A stretch of 64,000 bases of DNA from Zhenhengia yiwuensis (GTDB lineage Bacteria > Bacillota > Clostridia > Lachnospirales > Cellulosilyticaceae). Shown here one piece after another: positions 36,277-44,932 of the stretch. The stretch's first letter is position 1, and each line of letters opens with the position of its first letter. The position numbers and the translations under genes are program-made. Below the pieces are notes generated by a model, which worked only from the letters and a program-made list of their open reading frames with translations, was not told the origin of the DNA and ran no database searches. The stretch lies in NCBI RefSeq assembly GCF_014384995.1, contig NZ_JACRSY010000010.1, positions 60,733 to 124,732 on the forward strand, read 5' to 3'.

Positions 36277-36301
36277 GGGGGCACATGGTGTCCCCTTTTT
36301 T
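36277..36301 (+). terminator. Intrinsic terminator after tsf
   Basis: GGGGGCAC with GTGTCCCC (one G-T pair), a three-base loop and six T residues. Confidence 0.9.
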
Positions 36302-36399
36302 ACAGCGTAGACGCCATGAAAATACTTAATTATTTTTATTTACGTCTAGAAATAAGAAGAATTTTGTGGTAGAGTATTCATAGCAGGAAGGTGAATGTA

Positions 36400-37107
36400 A
36401 TGCAAAAATATAACCGTGTACTTGTTAAGTTAAGTGGTGAAGCGTTAGCAGGAGACAAGCAAAGAGGTTTTGATCATGAGGTTATTACACGTGTAGTTGG
36501 CGAACTTAAACAACTTGTTCAAAATGGAATAGAAGTATGTGTTGTAATTGGTGGCGGAAACTTCTGGAGAGGCCGTACAAGTGGAGATATGGATCGTACA
36601 AAAGCTGACCAAATTGGGATGTTGGCAACAATTATGAATGCCATTTATGTTGCAGATGTATGTCGTAGTGAAGGTATTGAATCCGTAGTTCAAACACCAT
36701 TTGCAGTAGGAAACATGACTGAACTTTTCTCAAAAGATAGCGCTCTTCTACATATGAAACAAGGAAGAATCGTTTTCTTTGCAGGCGGAACAGGACATCC
36801 TTATTTCTCTACAGATACAGGTGCAGCACTTAAAGGCTGTGAAGTAGAAGTAGGAGCACTTCTTTTTGCTAAAAATATTGACGGTGTATATGATAGCGAT
36901 CCAAAGCTTAATCCAGAAGCTAAAAAATATGAGCGTCTTTCATGTCAAGAAATGTTAGCTAAAAACTTAAAAGCAATTGACGCTGCCGCGGCAACTTTAT
37001 GTATTGATCAAAAGCTTCCAGTTATCGTATTTGATTTAGATACACCAGGGGGTATTTTAAAAGCTGCAGCAGGTGAACCAATAGGCACCACCATTTATGT
37101 GGAATAA
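36400..37107 (+). CDS. pyrH: UMP kinase
   Basis: 235 residues of the amino-acid-kinase fold. It phosphorylates UMP. Motifs: VLVKLSGEALAGD, CVVIGGGNFWRG, DRTKADQIGMLAT, FFAGGTGHPYFSTDTGAAL. The ATG at 36400 sits eight bases after AGGAAGG. A GTG three codons upstream overlaps that site and is less likely. frr follows by 18 bases. Confidence 0.97.
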   Translation: MQKYNRVLVKLSGEALAGDKQRGFDHEVITRVVGELKQLVQNGIEVCVVIGGGNFWRGRTSGDMDRTKADQIGMLATIMNAIYVADVCRSEGIESVVQTPFAVGNMTELFSKDSALLHMKQGRIVFFAGGTGHPYFSTDTGAALKGCEVEVGALLFAKNIDGVYDSDPKLNPEAKKYERLSCQEMLAKNLKAIDAAAATLCIDQKLPVIVFDLDTPGGILKAAAGEPIGTTIYVE

Positions 37108-37125
37108 CTTATAGGAGGATATTTT

Positions 37126-37680
37126 ATGAATCAACAATTAAACAAATATCAAGACAAAATGCAAAAAACTATCAATAGCCTTTTAGATGAGTTTAACACA
37201 ATTAGAGCAGGGAGAGCGAATCCACACGTTTTAGATCGTATCTCTGTAGATTACTATGGCGCACCAACACCAGTTGTGCAAGTAGGTAACGTAAGTGTTC
37301 CAGAACCACGTATCCTTATGATTCAACCATGGGATGCTACATTACTTAAAGCAATTGAAAAAGCAATTAATGAATCTGACTTAGGTATTAACCCATCTAA
37401 TGATGGTAAAGTTATTCGTCTTGTATTCCCTGAGCTTACAGAGGAACGCAGAAAAGAACTTACTAAAGAAACTAAGAAAAAAGGCGAAAATGCTAAAGTT
37501 GCTATTCGTAATATTCGTCGTGAAGCGTTAGATGCATTCAAAAAAATGCAAAAAGCTAATGAAATGACAGAAGATGAATATAATACAATAGAAAATGGCG
37601 TGCAAAAATTAACGGATAAATTTGTTGAAGAAATTGATCGTCATATTGAGAATAAAAATAAAGAAATTTTATCTGTTTAA
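37126..37680 (+). CDS. frr: Ribosome recycling factor
   Basis: 184 residues. It splits post-termination ribosomes with EF-G. Family signature: NTIRAGRANPHVLDRISVDYYG, VPEPRILMIQPWD, and the three-helix bundle regions before and after. AGGAGGATATTTT precedes the ATG. A terminator lies between it and uppS. Confidence 0.98.
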   Translation: MNQQLNKYQDKMQKTINSLLDEFNTIRAGRANPHVLDRISVDYYGAPTPVVQVGNVSVPEPRILMIQPWDATLLKAIEKAINESDLGINPSNDGKVIRLVFPELTEERRKELTKETKKKGENAKVAIRNIRREALDAFKKMQKANEMTEDEYNTIENGVQKLTDKFVEEIDRHIENKNKEILSV

Positions 37681-37686
37681 TCATTT

Positions 37687-37721
37687 AAAACTCCTCAATA
37701 TGAGGGGTTTTATTGTTTTTT
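37687..37721 (+). terminator. Intrinsic terminator between frr and uppS
   Basis: AAAACTCCTCA with TGAGGGGTTTT, a three-base loop and then ATTGTTTTTT. The uppS ribosome binding site begins right after it, so uppS may be expressed by read-through. Confidence 0.85.
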
Positions 37722-37731
37722 AGGAGGCATT

Positions 37732-38433
37732 ATGATAGAGAAAAACAAATTACCTAGACATGTTGCAATTATTATGGATGGAAATGGGAGATGGGCTAAA
37801 GAACGTGGATTCTCCCGTAATGAAGGTCATAAAAAAGGAAGTGAAGTTGTAAAAAAGATTACGAACTATGCTGAAAAATTAGGTATAGAATATTTAACAG
37901 TATATGCCTTTTCAACTGAAAATTGGAAGAGACCACAAGATGAAGTAGATGGCTTAATGAATCTCTTACGCCGATATTTAAAAAATCATATAAAAGATAC
38001 CAAAAAGAATAATGCCAAGTTTAGAGTAATTGGAGATCGTATAGGGTTACCGCAAGATATTCAAAACCAGATTGAAGAGCTGGAGGGGCTAACAAAAGAT
38101 AAATCAGGTATTTGTATTAATATTGCCATTAATTATGGGGGAAGAGATGAAATCATTAGAGCATGTAGACACATGATAGAAGCTCGTGTAGAACCAAATG
38201 CTTTAAATGAGGAATTATTTGAAAGTTTTCTAGATACGAAAGGGATACCAGATCCAGATTTAATGATTCGAACAAGTGGAGAAATGAGAACAAGTAATTA
38301 TTTACCATGGCAGCTTGCTTATAGTGAATTTTACTTTACACCTTGTTTATGGCCAGATTTTACAACCAAAGAATTTGATAAAGCATTAGAAGAATACAGT
38401 AACCGAAAAAGACGCTTTGGTAAAAGTGAATAG
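37732..38433 (+). CDS. uppS: Isoprenyl transferase (undecaprenyl diphosphate synthase)
   Basis: 233 residues. A cis-prenyltransferase making the C55 carrier lipid. HVAIIMDGNGRWAKERG holds the catalytic Asp, VYAFSTENWKRP and LMIRTSGEMRTSNYLPWQ match the family. GGAGGCATT precedes the ATG. It heads uppS-cdsA-dxr-rseP-ispG, a classic operon of envelope lipid and isoprenoid genes. Confidence 0.97.
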   Translation: MIEKNKLPRHVAIIMDGNGRWAKERGFSRNEGHKKGSEVVKKITNYAEKLGIEYLTVYAFSTENWKRPQDEVDGLMNLLRRYLKNHIKDTKKNNAKFRVIGDRIGLPQDIQNQIEELEGLTKDKSGICINIAINYGGRDEIIRACRHMIEARVEPNALNEELFESFLDTKGIPDPDLMIRTSGEMRTSNYLPWQLAYSEFYFTPCLWPDFTTKEFDKALEEYSNRKRRFGKSE

Positions 38434-38444
38434 GAGGAACTCAC

Positions 38445-39260
38445 GTGCTTAAAAGAGTTTTAACAGGTGTTATAGGTATACCACTTGTTATTTTAATAAT
38501 GATTCTAGGAAATCCACTTTTACAAATTATGGGGTGTATCGTAGCACTGATTGGTGTCTATGAGTTTTATGATGTGATAAAAAAACAGTATCATCCTATT
38601 GATTGGATAGGATATGGTGTAACTATAATCTTTTTCTTAAATCATAGGGGGATTATGGAGCATTTCGCTCTATTTATAAGTTTAGTCATTATGGGATTAC
38701 TGATTTTTATGGTATATACTTATCCTAAATATAATATTGTGGATTTAGCACTTACCCTCTTTGCGCCTTTATATGTAGGACTTTTAATAAGTTTTGTAAT
38801 CCTCTTACGCGAAGCGGAGTATGGACAATTTTTCGTGTGGCTTATTTTTATTAGTGCATGGGGAAGCGACACGTGTGCTTACTTTACAGGTAGCCTAATT
38901 GGAAAGCATAAATTAGCGCCTGTATTGAGTCCTAAGAAAACAGTTGAAGGTGCTATTGGTGGGGCAGTAGGAGCAGGACTTTTAGCAGTAGTTTATACCT
39001 ATATTTATACATTGTTTGCAATTCCATATATGCGTGAAAATATGTTGCTCATAGTAGGAATAGTGGTAGTAAGTGCTATACTTTCTCAATTTGGTGACTT
39101 AGCAGCTTCAGCTATAAAGCGTACATTAGGCGTTAAAGATTTTGGATATATTTTTCCAGGTCATGGTGGTGTATTAGATCGTTTTGATAGTATTTTATTT
39201 GTAGCACCTTTTATTGTGATTGCATTGCAATTTATTTCAGAATTTAAGATGATTGCATAG
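38445..39260 (+). CDS. cdsA: Phosphatidate cytidylyltransferase
   Basis: 271 residues with seven or eight membrane helices. It makes CDP-diacylglycerol. Signature region near the C-terminus: SQFGDLAASAIKRTLGVKDF then FPGHGGVLDRFDSI, and SWGSDTCAYFTGSLIGKHKL earlier. GTG start at 38445 after GGAGGAACTC. Confidence 0.97.
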   Translation: MLKRVLTGVIGIPLVILIMILGNPLLQIMGCIVALIGVYEFYDVIKKQYHPIDWIGYGVTIIFFLNHRGIMEHFALFISLVIMGLLIFMVYTYPKYNIVDLALTLFAPLYVGLLISFVILLREAEYGQFFVWLIFISAWGSDTCAYFTGSLIGKHKLAPVLSPKKTVEGAIGGAVGAGLLAVVYTYIYTLFAIPYMRENMLLIVGIVVVSAILSQFGDLAASAIKRTLGVKDFGYIFPGHGGVLDRFDSILFVAPFIVIALQFISEFKMIA

Positions 39261-39275
39261 ATAGGAGTTTAAATC

Positions 39276-40442
39276 GTGAGAACAAGAAAAATTGCCTTAT
39301 TAGGCTCAACAGGTTCTATAGGAACACAGACACTCGATGTAGTCAGTCATGATGAACACATAGAAGTAGTGGGGCTGAGTGCACATCGTAATATAGATTT
39401 GTTAGAAGAACAAATTAAAAAATATCATCCTAAAGTAGTTTGTGTAATGGATGAAACAAAAGCACAAGAATTAAGTAGAAGAATGGCTAGTCAAAATCTT
39501 GCTGTTGAAGTAACCTGCGGCATGGAGGGGCTTATTGCAGTAGCAACTTTAGAGGAAGCAGAAGTTGTTGTAACTGCTGTAGTAGGCATGATTGGTCTGC
39601 TCCCTACACTGGAAGCTATTAAAAAAGGTAAAATTATTGCTCTTGCTAACAAAGAAACTTTAGTAACAGCAGGGGACCTTGTAATGGAGACAGCTAAAGC
39701 TTATAATGTACCCATTTTACCTGTGGATAGTGAGCATAGTGCCATTTTTCAATGTTTAAGAGGTAATAGTCATCAGACCGTTTCACGTCTTATTCTAACA
39801 GCTTCGGGTGGGCCTTTTAGAGATTATACAAAAGACATGCTTCAAAATGTAACGGTTGAAGCAGCTTTAAAACATCCTAACTGGAGTATGGGAAGTAAAA
39901 TTACTATTGATTCAGCTAGTTTAATGAATAAAGGACTTGAAGTTATTGAAGCTAAACATTTATTTGATGTTTCTTTAAGTCAGATTGATGTCGTTGTACA
40001 CAAGGAAAGTATTATTCATTCCATGGTAGAGTACATAGATGGCTCAACAATCGCTCAGCTTGGTATGCCAGATATGAGACATCCTATTGCCTATGCCCTA
40101 TATTATCCAGAACGTACTATGACATCTTATATACCTAAATTAGATTTTACTAAAATGAGTAATCTTTCTTTTGAAGCACCTAAAAAAGACTTATTCCCTT
40201 GCTTGCAGCTTGCTTATGATGCTTTAGAGATAGGTGGCACTATGCCAGCTGTTTTAAATGCAGCTAATGAAGTTGCTGTAGAGGCATTTCTTCAGAGAGA
40301 AATAAGCTTCTTGCAAATTCCTGAAATGATTCATGAAGTTATGAATCGCCACATATGTATAAGTAAGCCAAGCCTTGAAGAAATTCTAGAGATAGATAAA
40401 TGGGCAAGGGTATACAGTAGACAGGAGGTTGCAAAACTGTGA
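39276..40442 (+). CDS. dxr: 1-deoxy-D-xylulose 5-phosphate reductoisomerase
   Basis: 388 residues. The second step of the MEP pathway, DXP to MEP with NADPH. The Rossmann motif is LLGSTGSIGTQTLDV, with ANKETLVTAGDLVM, PVDSEHSAIFQCLRG (metal-binding Glu) and SMGSKITIDSASLMNKGLE. GTG start at 39276 after AGGAG. Its stop overlaps the rseP GTG by four bases. Confidence 0.98.
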   Translation: MRTRKIALLGSTGSIGTQTLDVVSHDEHIEVVGLSAHRNIDLLEEQIKKYHPKVVCVMDETKAQELSRRMASQNLAVEVTCGMEGLIAVATLEEAEVVVTAVVGMIGLLPTLEAIKKGKIIALANKETLVTAGDLVMETAKAYNVPILPVDSEHSAIFQCLRGNSHQTVSRLILTASGGPFRDYTKDMLQNVTVEAALKHPNWSMGSKITIDSASLMNKGLEVIEAKHLFDVSLSQIDVVVHKESIIHSMVEYIDGSTIAQLGMPDMRHPIAYALYYPERTMTSYIPKLDFTKMSNLSFEAPKKDLFPCLQLAYDALEIGGTMPAVLNAANEVAVEAFLQREISFLQIPEMIHEVMNRHICISKPSLEEILEIDKWARVYSRQEVAKL

Positions 40443-41467
40443 GTAAAATCATAATGATTGTATTAATGTTTGCACTTATTATTTTGATTCATGAACTTGG
40501 ACATTTTTTAGCAGCACGCTTTTTTAAAGTACGAGTTAATGAATTTGCTATAGGAATGGGGCCTAAGCTCTTTAGCAAGCAAAAGGGTGAAACTTTATAT
40601 TCTATACGTGCACTCCCTTTAGGTGGATTTTGTAGTATAGAAGGAGAGTCCGGAGACTCTTATGAAGAAAATTCTATGATGACTAAACAACCATGGCAAA
40701 AATTCATTATTTTCATAGCTGGAGCAGTAATGAACTTTTTACTTGCATGGCTGATTTTTACTGTTATTATTGGCTATTTAGGGTATAGTACCAATGAAAT
40801 TAGAGTTGTTCAAGAAGGTTTGCCGGCTTATGAAGCAGGTTTAGAAGCAGGAGACCGTATTATTGCTGTAGATGGGAATAAGACAGAGGATTTAGAGGAT
40901 ATACTAAATCAAGTAAGTGATCCACATAAAAGCTATGCCTTTACTATTGAGAAAAGTAATGGTGCGAAGCAGGATATCAATCTGACGCCTCAAATTATGG
41001 AAGATAATACAGCTAAATTTGGATTTTCAACTACCAGTGCACATACAAACATAGGACGTATGATTGTAGATGGATTTAAGACTAACTTTGTGATGGTGAA
41101 ACAAGTTTTCCAAAGTTTTATTGATCTTATTACAGGAAAGCTAGGCGCAGACCAGCTAGCAGGGATTGTAGGTGTTGTACAGATTACTTCTGACGTATGG
41201 AATGAAGGAATGAAAGAAAGTTTTACAGCGGCATTTATGAATTTGTTATATGTAGCCGGTATACTTTCAGCAAACTTATGTGTCTTTAATTTACTACCTC
41301 TTCCAGCCTTAGATGGTGGACGTATCGTCTTTACTTTAATTGAAATGATTAGACGTAAACCAGTTGACCCAGAAAAAGAGGGGATGGTACACTTTATTGG
41401 ATTCGTTCTTTTAATGGGGCTTATGGTATTTGTACTTTATAATGATATAATGAGGATTTTTGGATGA
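40439..41467 (+). CDS. rseP: Site-2 zinc metalloprotease RseP/RasP
   Basis: 342 residues. An intramembrane protease: active-site HELGHFLAARFF in the first helix, a PDZ domain (GLPAYEAGLEAGDRIIAVDGNK) and the second catalytic motif NLLPLPALDGGRIV near the C-terminus. In Bacillus RasP cleaves RsiW, FtsL and signal-peptide remnants. GTG start overlapping dxr, and its end overlaps ispG by four bases (ATGA). Confidence 0.97.
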   Translation: MSKIIMIVLMFALIILIHELGHFLAARFFKVRVNEFAIGMGPKLFSKQKGETLYSIRALPLGGFCSIEGESGDSYEENSMMTKQPWQKFIIFIAGAVMNFLLAWLIFTVIIGYLGYSTNEIRVVQEGLPAYEAGLEAGDRIIAVDGNKTEDLEDILNQVSDPHKSYAFTIEKSNGAKQDINLTPQIMEDNTAKFGFSTTSAHTNIGRMIVDGFKTNFVMVKQVFQSFIDLITGKLGADQLAGIVGVVQITSDVWNEGMKESFTAAFMNLLYVAGILSANLCVFNLLPLPALDGGRIVFTLIEMIRRKPVDPEKEGMVHFIGFVLLMGLMVFVLYNDIMRIFG

Positions 41468-42522
41468 TGTATACAAGAAATGAAACAAAAATAATTAATA
41501 TTGGTGGTGTTCAAATAGGAGGAGGCAATCCTATAGCTATCCAATCTATGACGAATACCAAAACACATGACGTAGAAGCAACAGTTAATCAAATCCTTAA
41601 ACTTGAGGAAGCAGGATGTGAAATTGTTAGAGTAGCAGTGCCAGATGAGCAGGCTGCTCGAGCTATTTCAGATATTACAAAACGCATTCATATTCCACTT
41701 GTTGCGGATATACATTTTGATTATAGACTAGCTTTGATGGCTATTGAAAATGGTGTACAAAAGCTTAGAATTAATCCAGGTAACATTGGAAATAGTGAGC
41801 GTGTACAAAAGGTTGTAGAAAAGGCTAAGGCGTATCATATTCCAATACGTATTGGTGTGAATTCAGGCTCTGTAGAAAAAGTATTACTTGAGCAATATGG
41901 TGGGGTCTGTGCAGCTGCTATGGTAGAGAGTGCTAAGAAACATATTGATTTATTAGAGGGTATGGATTTTACCGATATTGTAGTATCTCTTAAAGCTTCG
42001 ACGATTCCTCTTGCAATAGAAGCTTATACATTATTTGCTAAGAAATATGCTTATCCTTTACATGTAGGGATTACGGAAGCTGGGACACTTTATAGAGGGA
42101 CAGTGAAATCATCAGCTGGACTTGGTGCTATTTTATCAAGAGATATCGGTGATACGATACGTGTTTCACTCTCAGATGATCCAGTTCAAGAAATTGAATG
42201 TGCAAGGGCAGTATTACAATCTTTGGAACTTAGACAATTTGGTGTAGAGATTATCTCTTGTCCAACTTGTGGTAGAACAAATGTCGATTTAATTGGACTT
42301 GCTAAACAAGTAGAAGAACGTACTAAACATATTACAAAGCCTCTTAAGATTGCAGTAATGGGTTGTGCAGTAAATGGGCCAGGAGAAGCTAAGGAAGCAG
42401 ATATTGGTGTTGCGGGAGGAAGAGGCGAAGGACTTATCTTTAAAAAAGGTGAGATTGTACGTAAAGTGAAAGAAAATGAACTACTAGAAGTGTTTATGCA
42501 GGAACTTAATCAGATTCTTTGA
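41464..42522 (+). CDS. ispG: 4-hydroxy-3-methylbut-2-enyl diphosphate synthase (flavodoxin)
   Basis: 352 residues. The penultimate step of the MEP pathway, converting MEcPP to HMBPP with a 4Fe-4S cluster. The TIM barrel starts with IQSMTNTKTHDV. The cluster ligands are two Cys in SCPTCGRTNVD and one in GCAVNGPGEAKEADIG. The start may be 41464 or 41467 (two adjacent ATG). It ends the operon. Confidence 0.98.
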   Translation: MMYTRNETKIINIGGVQIGGGNPIAIQSMTNTKTHDVEATVNQILKLEEAGCEIVRVAVPDEQAARAISDITKRIHIPLVADIHFDYRLALMAIENGVQKLRINPGNIGNSERVQKVVEKAKAYHIPIRIGVNSGSVEKVLLEQYGGVCAAAMVESAKKHIDLLEGMDFTDIVVSLKASTIPLAIEAYTLFAKKYAYPLHVGITEAGTLYRGTVKSSAGLGAILSRDIGDTIRVSLSDDPVQEIECARAVLQSLELRQFGVEIISCPTCGRTNVDLIGLAKQVEERTKHITKPLKIAVMGCAVNGPGEAKEADIGVAGGRGEGLIFKKGEIVRKVKENELLEVFMQELNQIL

Positions 42523-42530
42523 ATAGAGTC

Positions 42531-42616
42531 TTGATTTTTAGTATAAAACGTATTATACTTTTTGTAGTATATATTGATGCGACTAGAAAGAGTGGGTAAT
42601 TTGCCCACTCTTTCTA
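42531..42616 (+). promoter_or_regulatory. rimP-nusA operon promoter and strong leader hairpin
   Basis: TTGATT (42531-42536), 17 bases and TATACT (42554-42559). About 25 bases later comes a perfect 13-base stem, TAGAAAGAGTGGG (42584-42596) with its complement at 42604-42616, loop TAATTTG. No T run follows, so it is not a plain terminator. Autogenous control by NusA or RNase processing are plausible uses. Confidence 0.7.
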
Positions 42617-42699
42617 TATGCATGGATGAATTGTTTATAACTTAAATGAATAGTTCATCTAGAATAAGCAAAACTATTTGTATGAGAGGATGAGCGCAA

Positions 42700-43164
42700 A
42701 TGAACAAAAAACAAATAGTCGATGAAGTAACTAATTACCTTGAACCTATTCTTGCAAAGTTCAACTTTGAATTAGTTGATGTAGAGTTTGTAAAAGAAGG
42801 TCCTTCTTATTTTTTAAGAATCTATATTGATAAAGAGGGCGGCGTTACTATTGAAGACTGCCGTATAACAAGTCGTGCCATTGAAGAAGTATTAGATGAA
42901 AAAGATATTATTGAGCCAGCTTATATGTTAGAGGTAAGTTCACCAGGTCTTGATCGTGTACTAAAAAAAGATAAAGATTTTGAACGCTTTAATGGTCATG
43001 TTGTAGATGTAAAACTTTACACACCAATTAATAAACAAAAAATGATTCAAGGAGAGCTTGTTTCAAAAACAGAAGAAACTCTTACACTTTGTGATGAGGA
43101 TGGAGAAACAATCGAAATCCCAATGAAAAATGTTGTAGTCGTAAGACTTGCTATACTATTTTAA
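42700..43164 (+). CDS. rimP: Ribosome maturation factor RimP
   Basis: 154 residues. FELVDVEFVKEGPSYFLRIYIDKEGGVTIEDC and YMLEVSSPGLDRVLKKDKDF are typical, as is the C-terminal SH3-like barrel. RimP acts early in 30S assembly. GAGGATGAGCG precedes the ATG. It leads the rimP-nusA-ylxR-ylxQ-infB-rbfA operon. Confidence 0.96.
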   Translation: MNKKQIVDEVTNYLEPILAKFNFELVDVEFVKEGPSYFLRIYIDKEGGVTIEDCRITSRAIEEVLDEKDIIEPAYMLEVSSPGLDRVLKKDKDFERFNGHVVDVKLYTPINKQKMIQGELVSKTEETLTLCDEDGETIEIPMKNVVVVRLAILF

Positions 43165-43192
43165 ATGTAAAATGCACTAGAGGAGGATTATA

Positions 43193-44326
43193 ATGAATCA
43201 GGAATTTATTATGGCAATTGATCAAATTGCGAAATCTAAAGGAATTAATAGAGATAAGCTATTTGATGCCATTCGACAATCTATAGAGGCAGCTTGTAAA
43301 AAACACTTTGGAAGTGTAGGGGTAGTTAAACCAATTATTCGTGTAGACATCAATGAAGAAACTGGTGATGTAAAAGTCTATGCAGTGAAAAAAGTTGTTG
43401 AAGATGACGAAGTAGATGTAGATATTGCTGAAATTGGTGTATCAGAAGCTAAAAAAATCAATCCAGTTATTGATGTTGAAGACGTTATTGATGTTGAAAT
43501 TACACCTAGAAACTTTGGACGTATTGCAGCTCAAAATGCTAAGCAAGTTGTTATTCAAAAAATTAAAGAAGCAGAACGTGAAATGGTTTATGATGAATAC
43601 AGTGTTAAGCTTAATGATATCATTAAAGGAACTGTAATGAGAAAAGAAAAAAATGGTTTTATTGTTCAACTTGACCATACAGAAGCTTCTCTTCCTCTTA
43701 CAGAAGCTATCCCAGGTGAAACTTTTGAGACTGAAATGGGTGGTGAAGATCATACGACACAAAGAGCTTTCTACTTATTAAATGTAAAAGACTTTAACAA
43801 AAATGAGCAAAAAATGGATGGTAAATCAAAGGGTGGCGCACAAGTTATTGTTTCTCGTACACATCCAGATTTAGTAAAACGTCTCTTTGAACAAGAAGTT
43901 GTTGAAATTAAAGAAGGCGTTGTCGTTATTAAGAGTATTGCAAGAGAAGCAGGTTCTCGTACAAAGATTGCTGTTCACTCAAATGATCCTGTAGTTGATC
44001 CAGTAGGGGCTTGTGTAGGTGAAAAAGGTAAACGTATCAGTCTTGTAGTAGATGAACTTAATGGTGAAAAGATTGACGTTGTACGTTGGAGTGAAGATCC
44101 AAAAGAATTTATTGAAGCGGCGCTTAGTCCAGCTAAAGTTCTTGAAGTATCACTTGAAGAAGTAGAAACTGAAAGAGGTATTGAAAGAAGTGCAAAGGTT
44201 ATCGTACCAGAAAACATCTTAACTTTAGCAATTGGTAAAGGTGGTCAAAATGTACGCTTAGCAGCAAAACTTACTGGATGGAAAATTGACATTAAAAGTA
44301 CACCTGTAGAAAATACAGAGGAGTAA
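43193..44326 (+). CDS. nusA: Transcription termination/antitermination factor NusA
   Basis: 377 residues. An N-terminal RNA-polymerase-binding domain, S1 domain (IIKGTVMRKEKNGFIVQLDHTEASLP), KH1 (VDPVGACVGEKGKRISLVVDEL) and KH2 (LAIGKGGQNVRLAAKLTG). It has the short Firmicute form without the acidic repeats of Proteobacteria. AGAGGAGGA precedes the ATG. Between rimP and ylxR as expected. Confidence 0.98.
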   Translation: MNQEFIMAIDQIAKSKGINRDKLFDAIRQSIEAACKKHFGSVGVVKPIIRVDINEETGDVKVYAVKKVVEDDEVDVDIAEIGVSEAKKINPVIDVEDVIDVEITPRNFGRIAAQNAKQVVIQKIKEAEREMVYDEYSVKLNDIIKGTVMRKEKNGFIVQLDHTEASLPLTEAIPGETFETEMGGEDHTTQRAFYLLNVKDFNKNEQKMDGKSKGGAQVIVSRTHPDLVKRLFEQEVVEIKEGVVVIKSIAREAGSRTKIAVHSNDPVVDPVGACVGEKGKRISLVVDELNGEKIDVVRWSEDPKEFIEAALSPAKVLEVSLEEVETERGIERSAKVIVPENILTLAIGKGGQNVRLAAKLTGWKIDIKSTPVENTEE

Positions 44327-44331
44327 TGCCA

Positions 44332-44601
44332 ATGAAAACAAGAAAGATTCCTTTACGTAAATGCACAGGTTGTGGTGAAATGAAAGATAAACGCGAGATG
44401 GTTCGTATTGTAAGAGATAGTGAGGGGAACTATTCATTAGATTTTACAGGGAAAAAACCAGGTAGAGGTGCATATATCTGTAAGCAAATAGAATGCCTAA
44501 ATCAAGCAGAGAAAAATAAAGGACTAGAACGTTCATTTAAGACAAACGTAGGCAAAGAAATCTATAATGATTTAAGAAATGAGTTTAAAGCAAATGAATG
44601 A
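44332..44601 (+). CDS. ylxR: YlxR-family (DUF448) RNA-binding protein
   Basis: 89 residues. The family pattern RKIPLRKCTGCGEMKDKREM, VRIVRD and GRGAYIC. YlxR (RnpM) has been linked to RNase P regulation in Bacillus. ATG at 44332 is spaced eight bases from GAGGAG. The ATG at 44326, which overlaps the nusA stop, is only two bases from it. Its end overlaps the next gene. Confidence 0.92.
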   Translation: MKTRKIPLRKCTGCGEMKDKREMVRIVRDSEGNYSLDFTGKKPGRGAYICKQIECLNQAEKNKGLERSFKTNVGKEIYNDLRNEFKANE

Positions 44602-44905
44602 TCAAAGAGTTTATCAATTAATCGGATTATGCCAAAAGGCACGTAAATTAATATCAGGTGAATTTGCAGTTAAGCAGGCTGTATTAAGTGAAACTGTTAA
44701 GCTTGTTATTGTAACAGAAGATGCTTCTGCGAATACAACAAAACTCTTTAATGATAAATGTAATTATAGAAATATTCCTTGCATTAAGTGGGGAGATCGT
44801 TTCGAGCTGGGCAAAATGCTTGGAAAAGAAACTCGCGTTGTAATAGGAATAGTAGATGATAAACTAGCGGAGAAGATAGCAACTATGATAAAAAGTGATG
44901 GATAA
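44594..44905 (+). CDS. ylxQ: L7Ae-family K-turn RNA-binding protein YlxQ
   Basis: 103 residues of the L7Ae/L30e/S12e fold: VYQLIGLCQKARKLISGEFAV, LVIVTEDASANTTKLFNDKC, then the GRE-like end KETRVVIGIVDDKLA. The family binds kink-turns, and its role within this operon is not settled. Starts at 44594 inside the end of ylxR. Confidence 0.9.
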   Translation: MNDQRVYQLIGLCQKARKLISGEFAVKQAVLSETVKLVIVTEDASANTTKLFNDKCNYRNIPCIKWGDRFELGKMLGKETRVVIGIVDDKLAEKIATMIKSDG

Positions 44906-44932
44906 AAAGTAAAGTAATACGGAGGTGGATTC

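Noticed and set aside
43442..43762. 106-codon minus-strand frame in nusA
   Set aside because: A Phe/Asn-rich shadow of nusA, with no ribosome binding site and no family resemblance.
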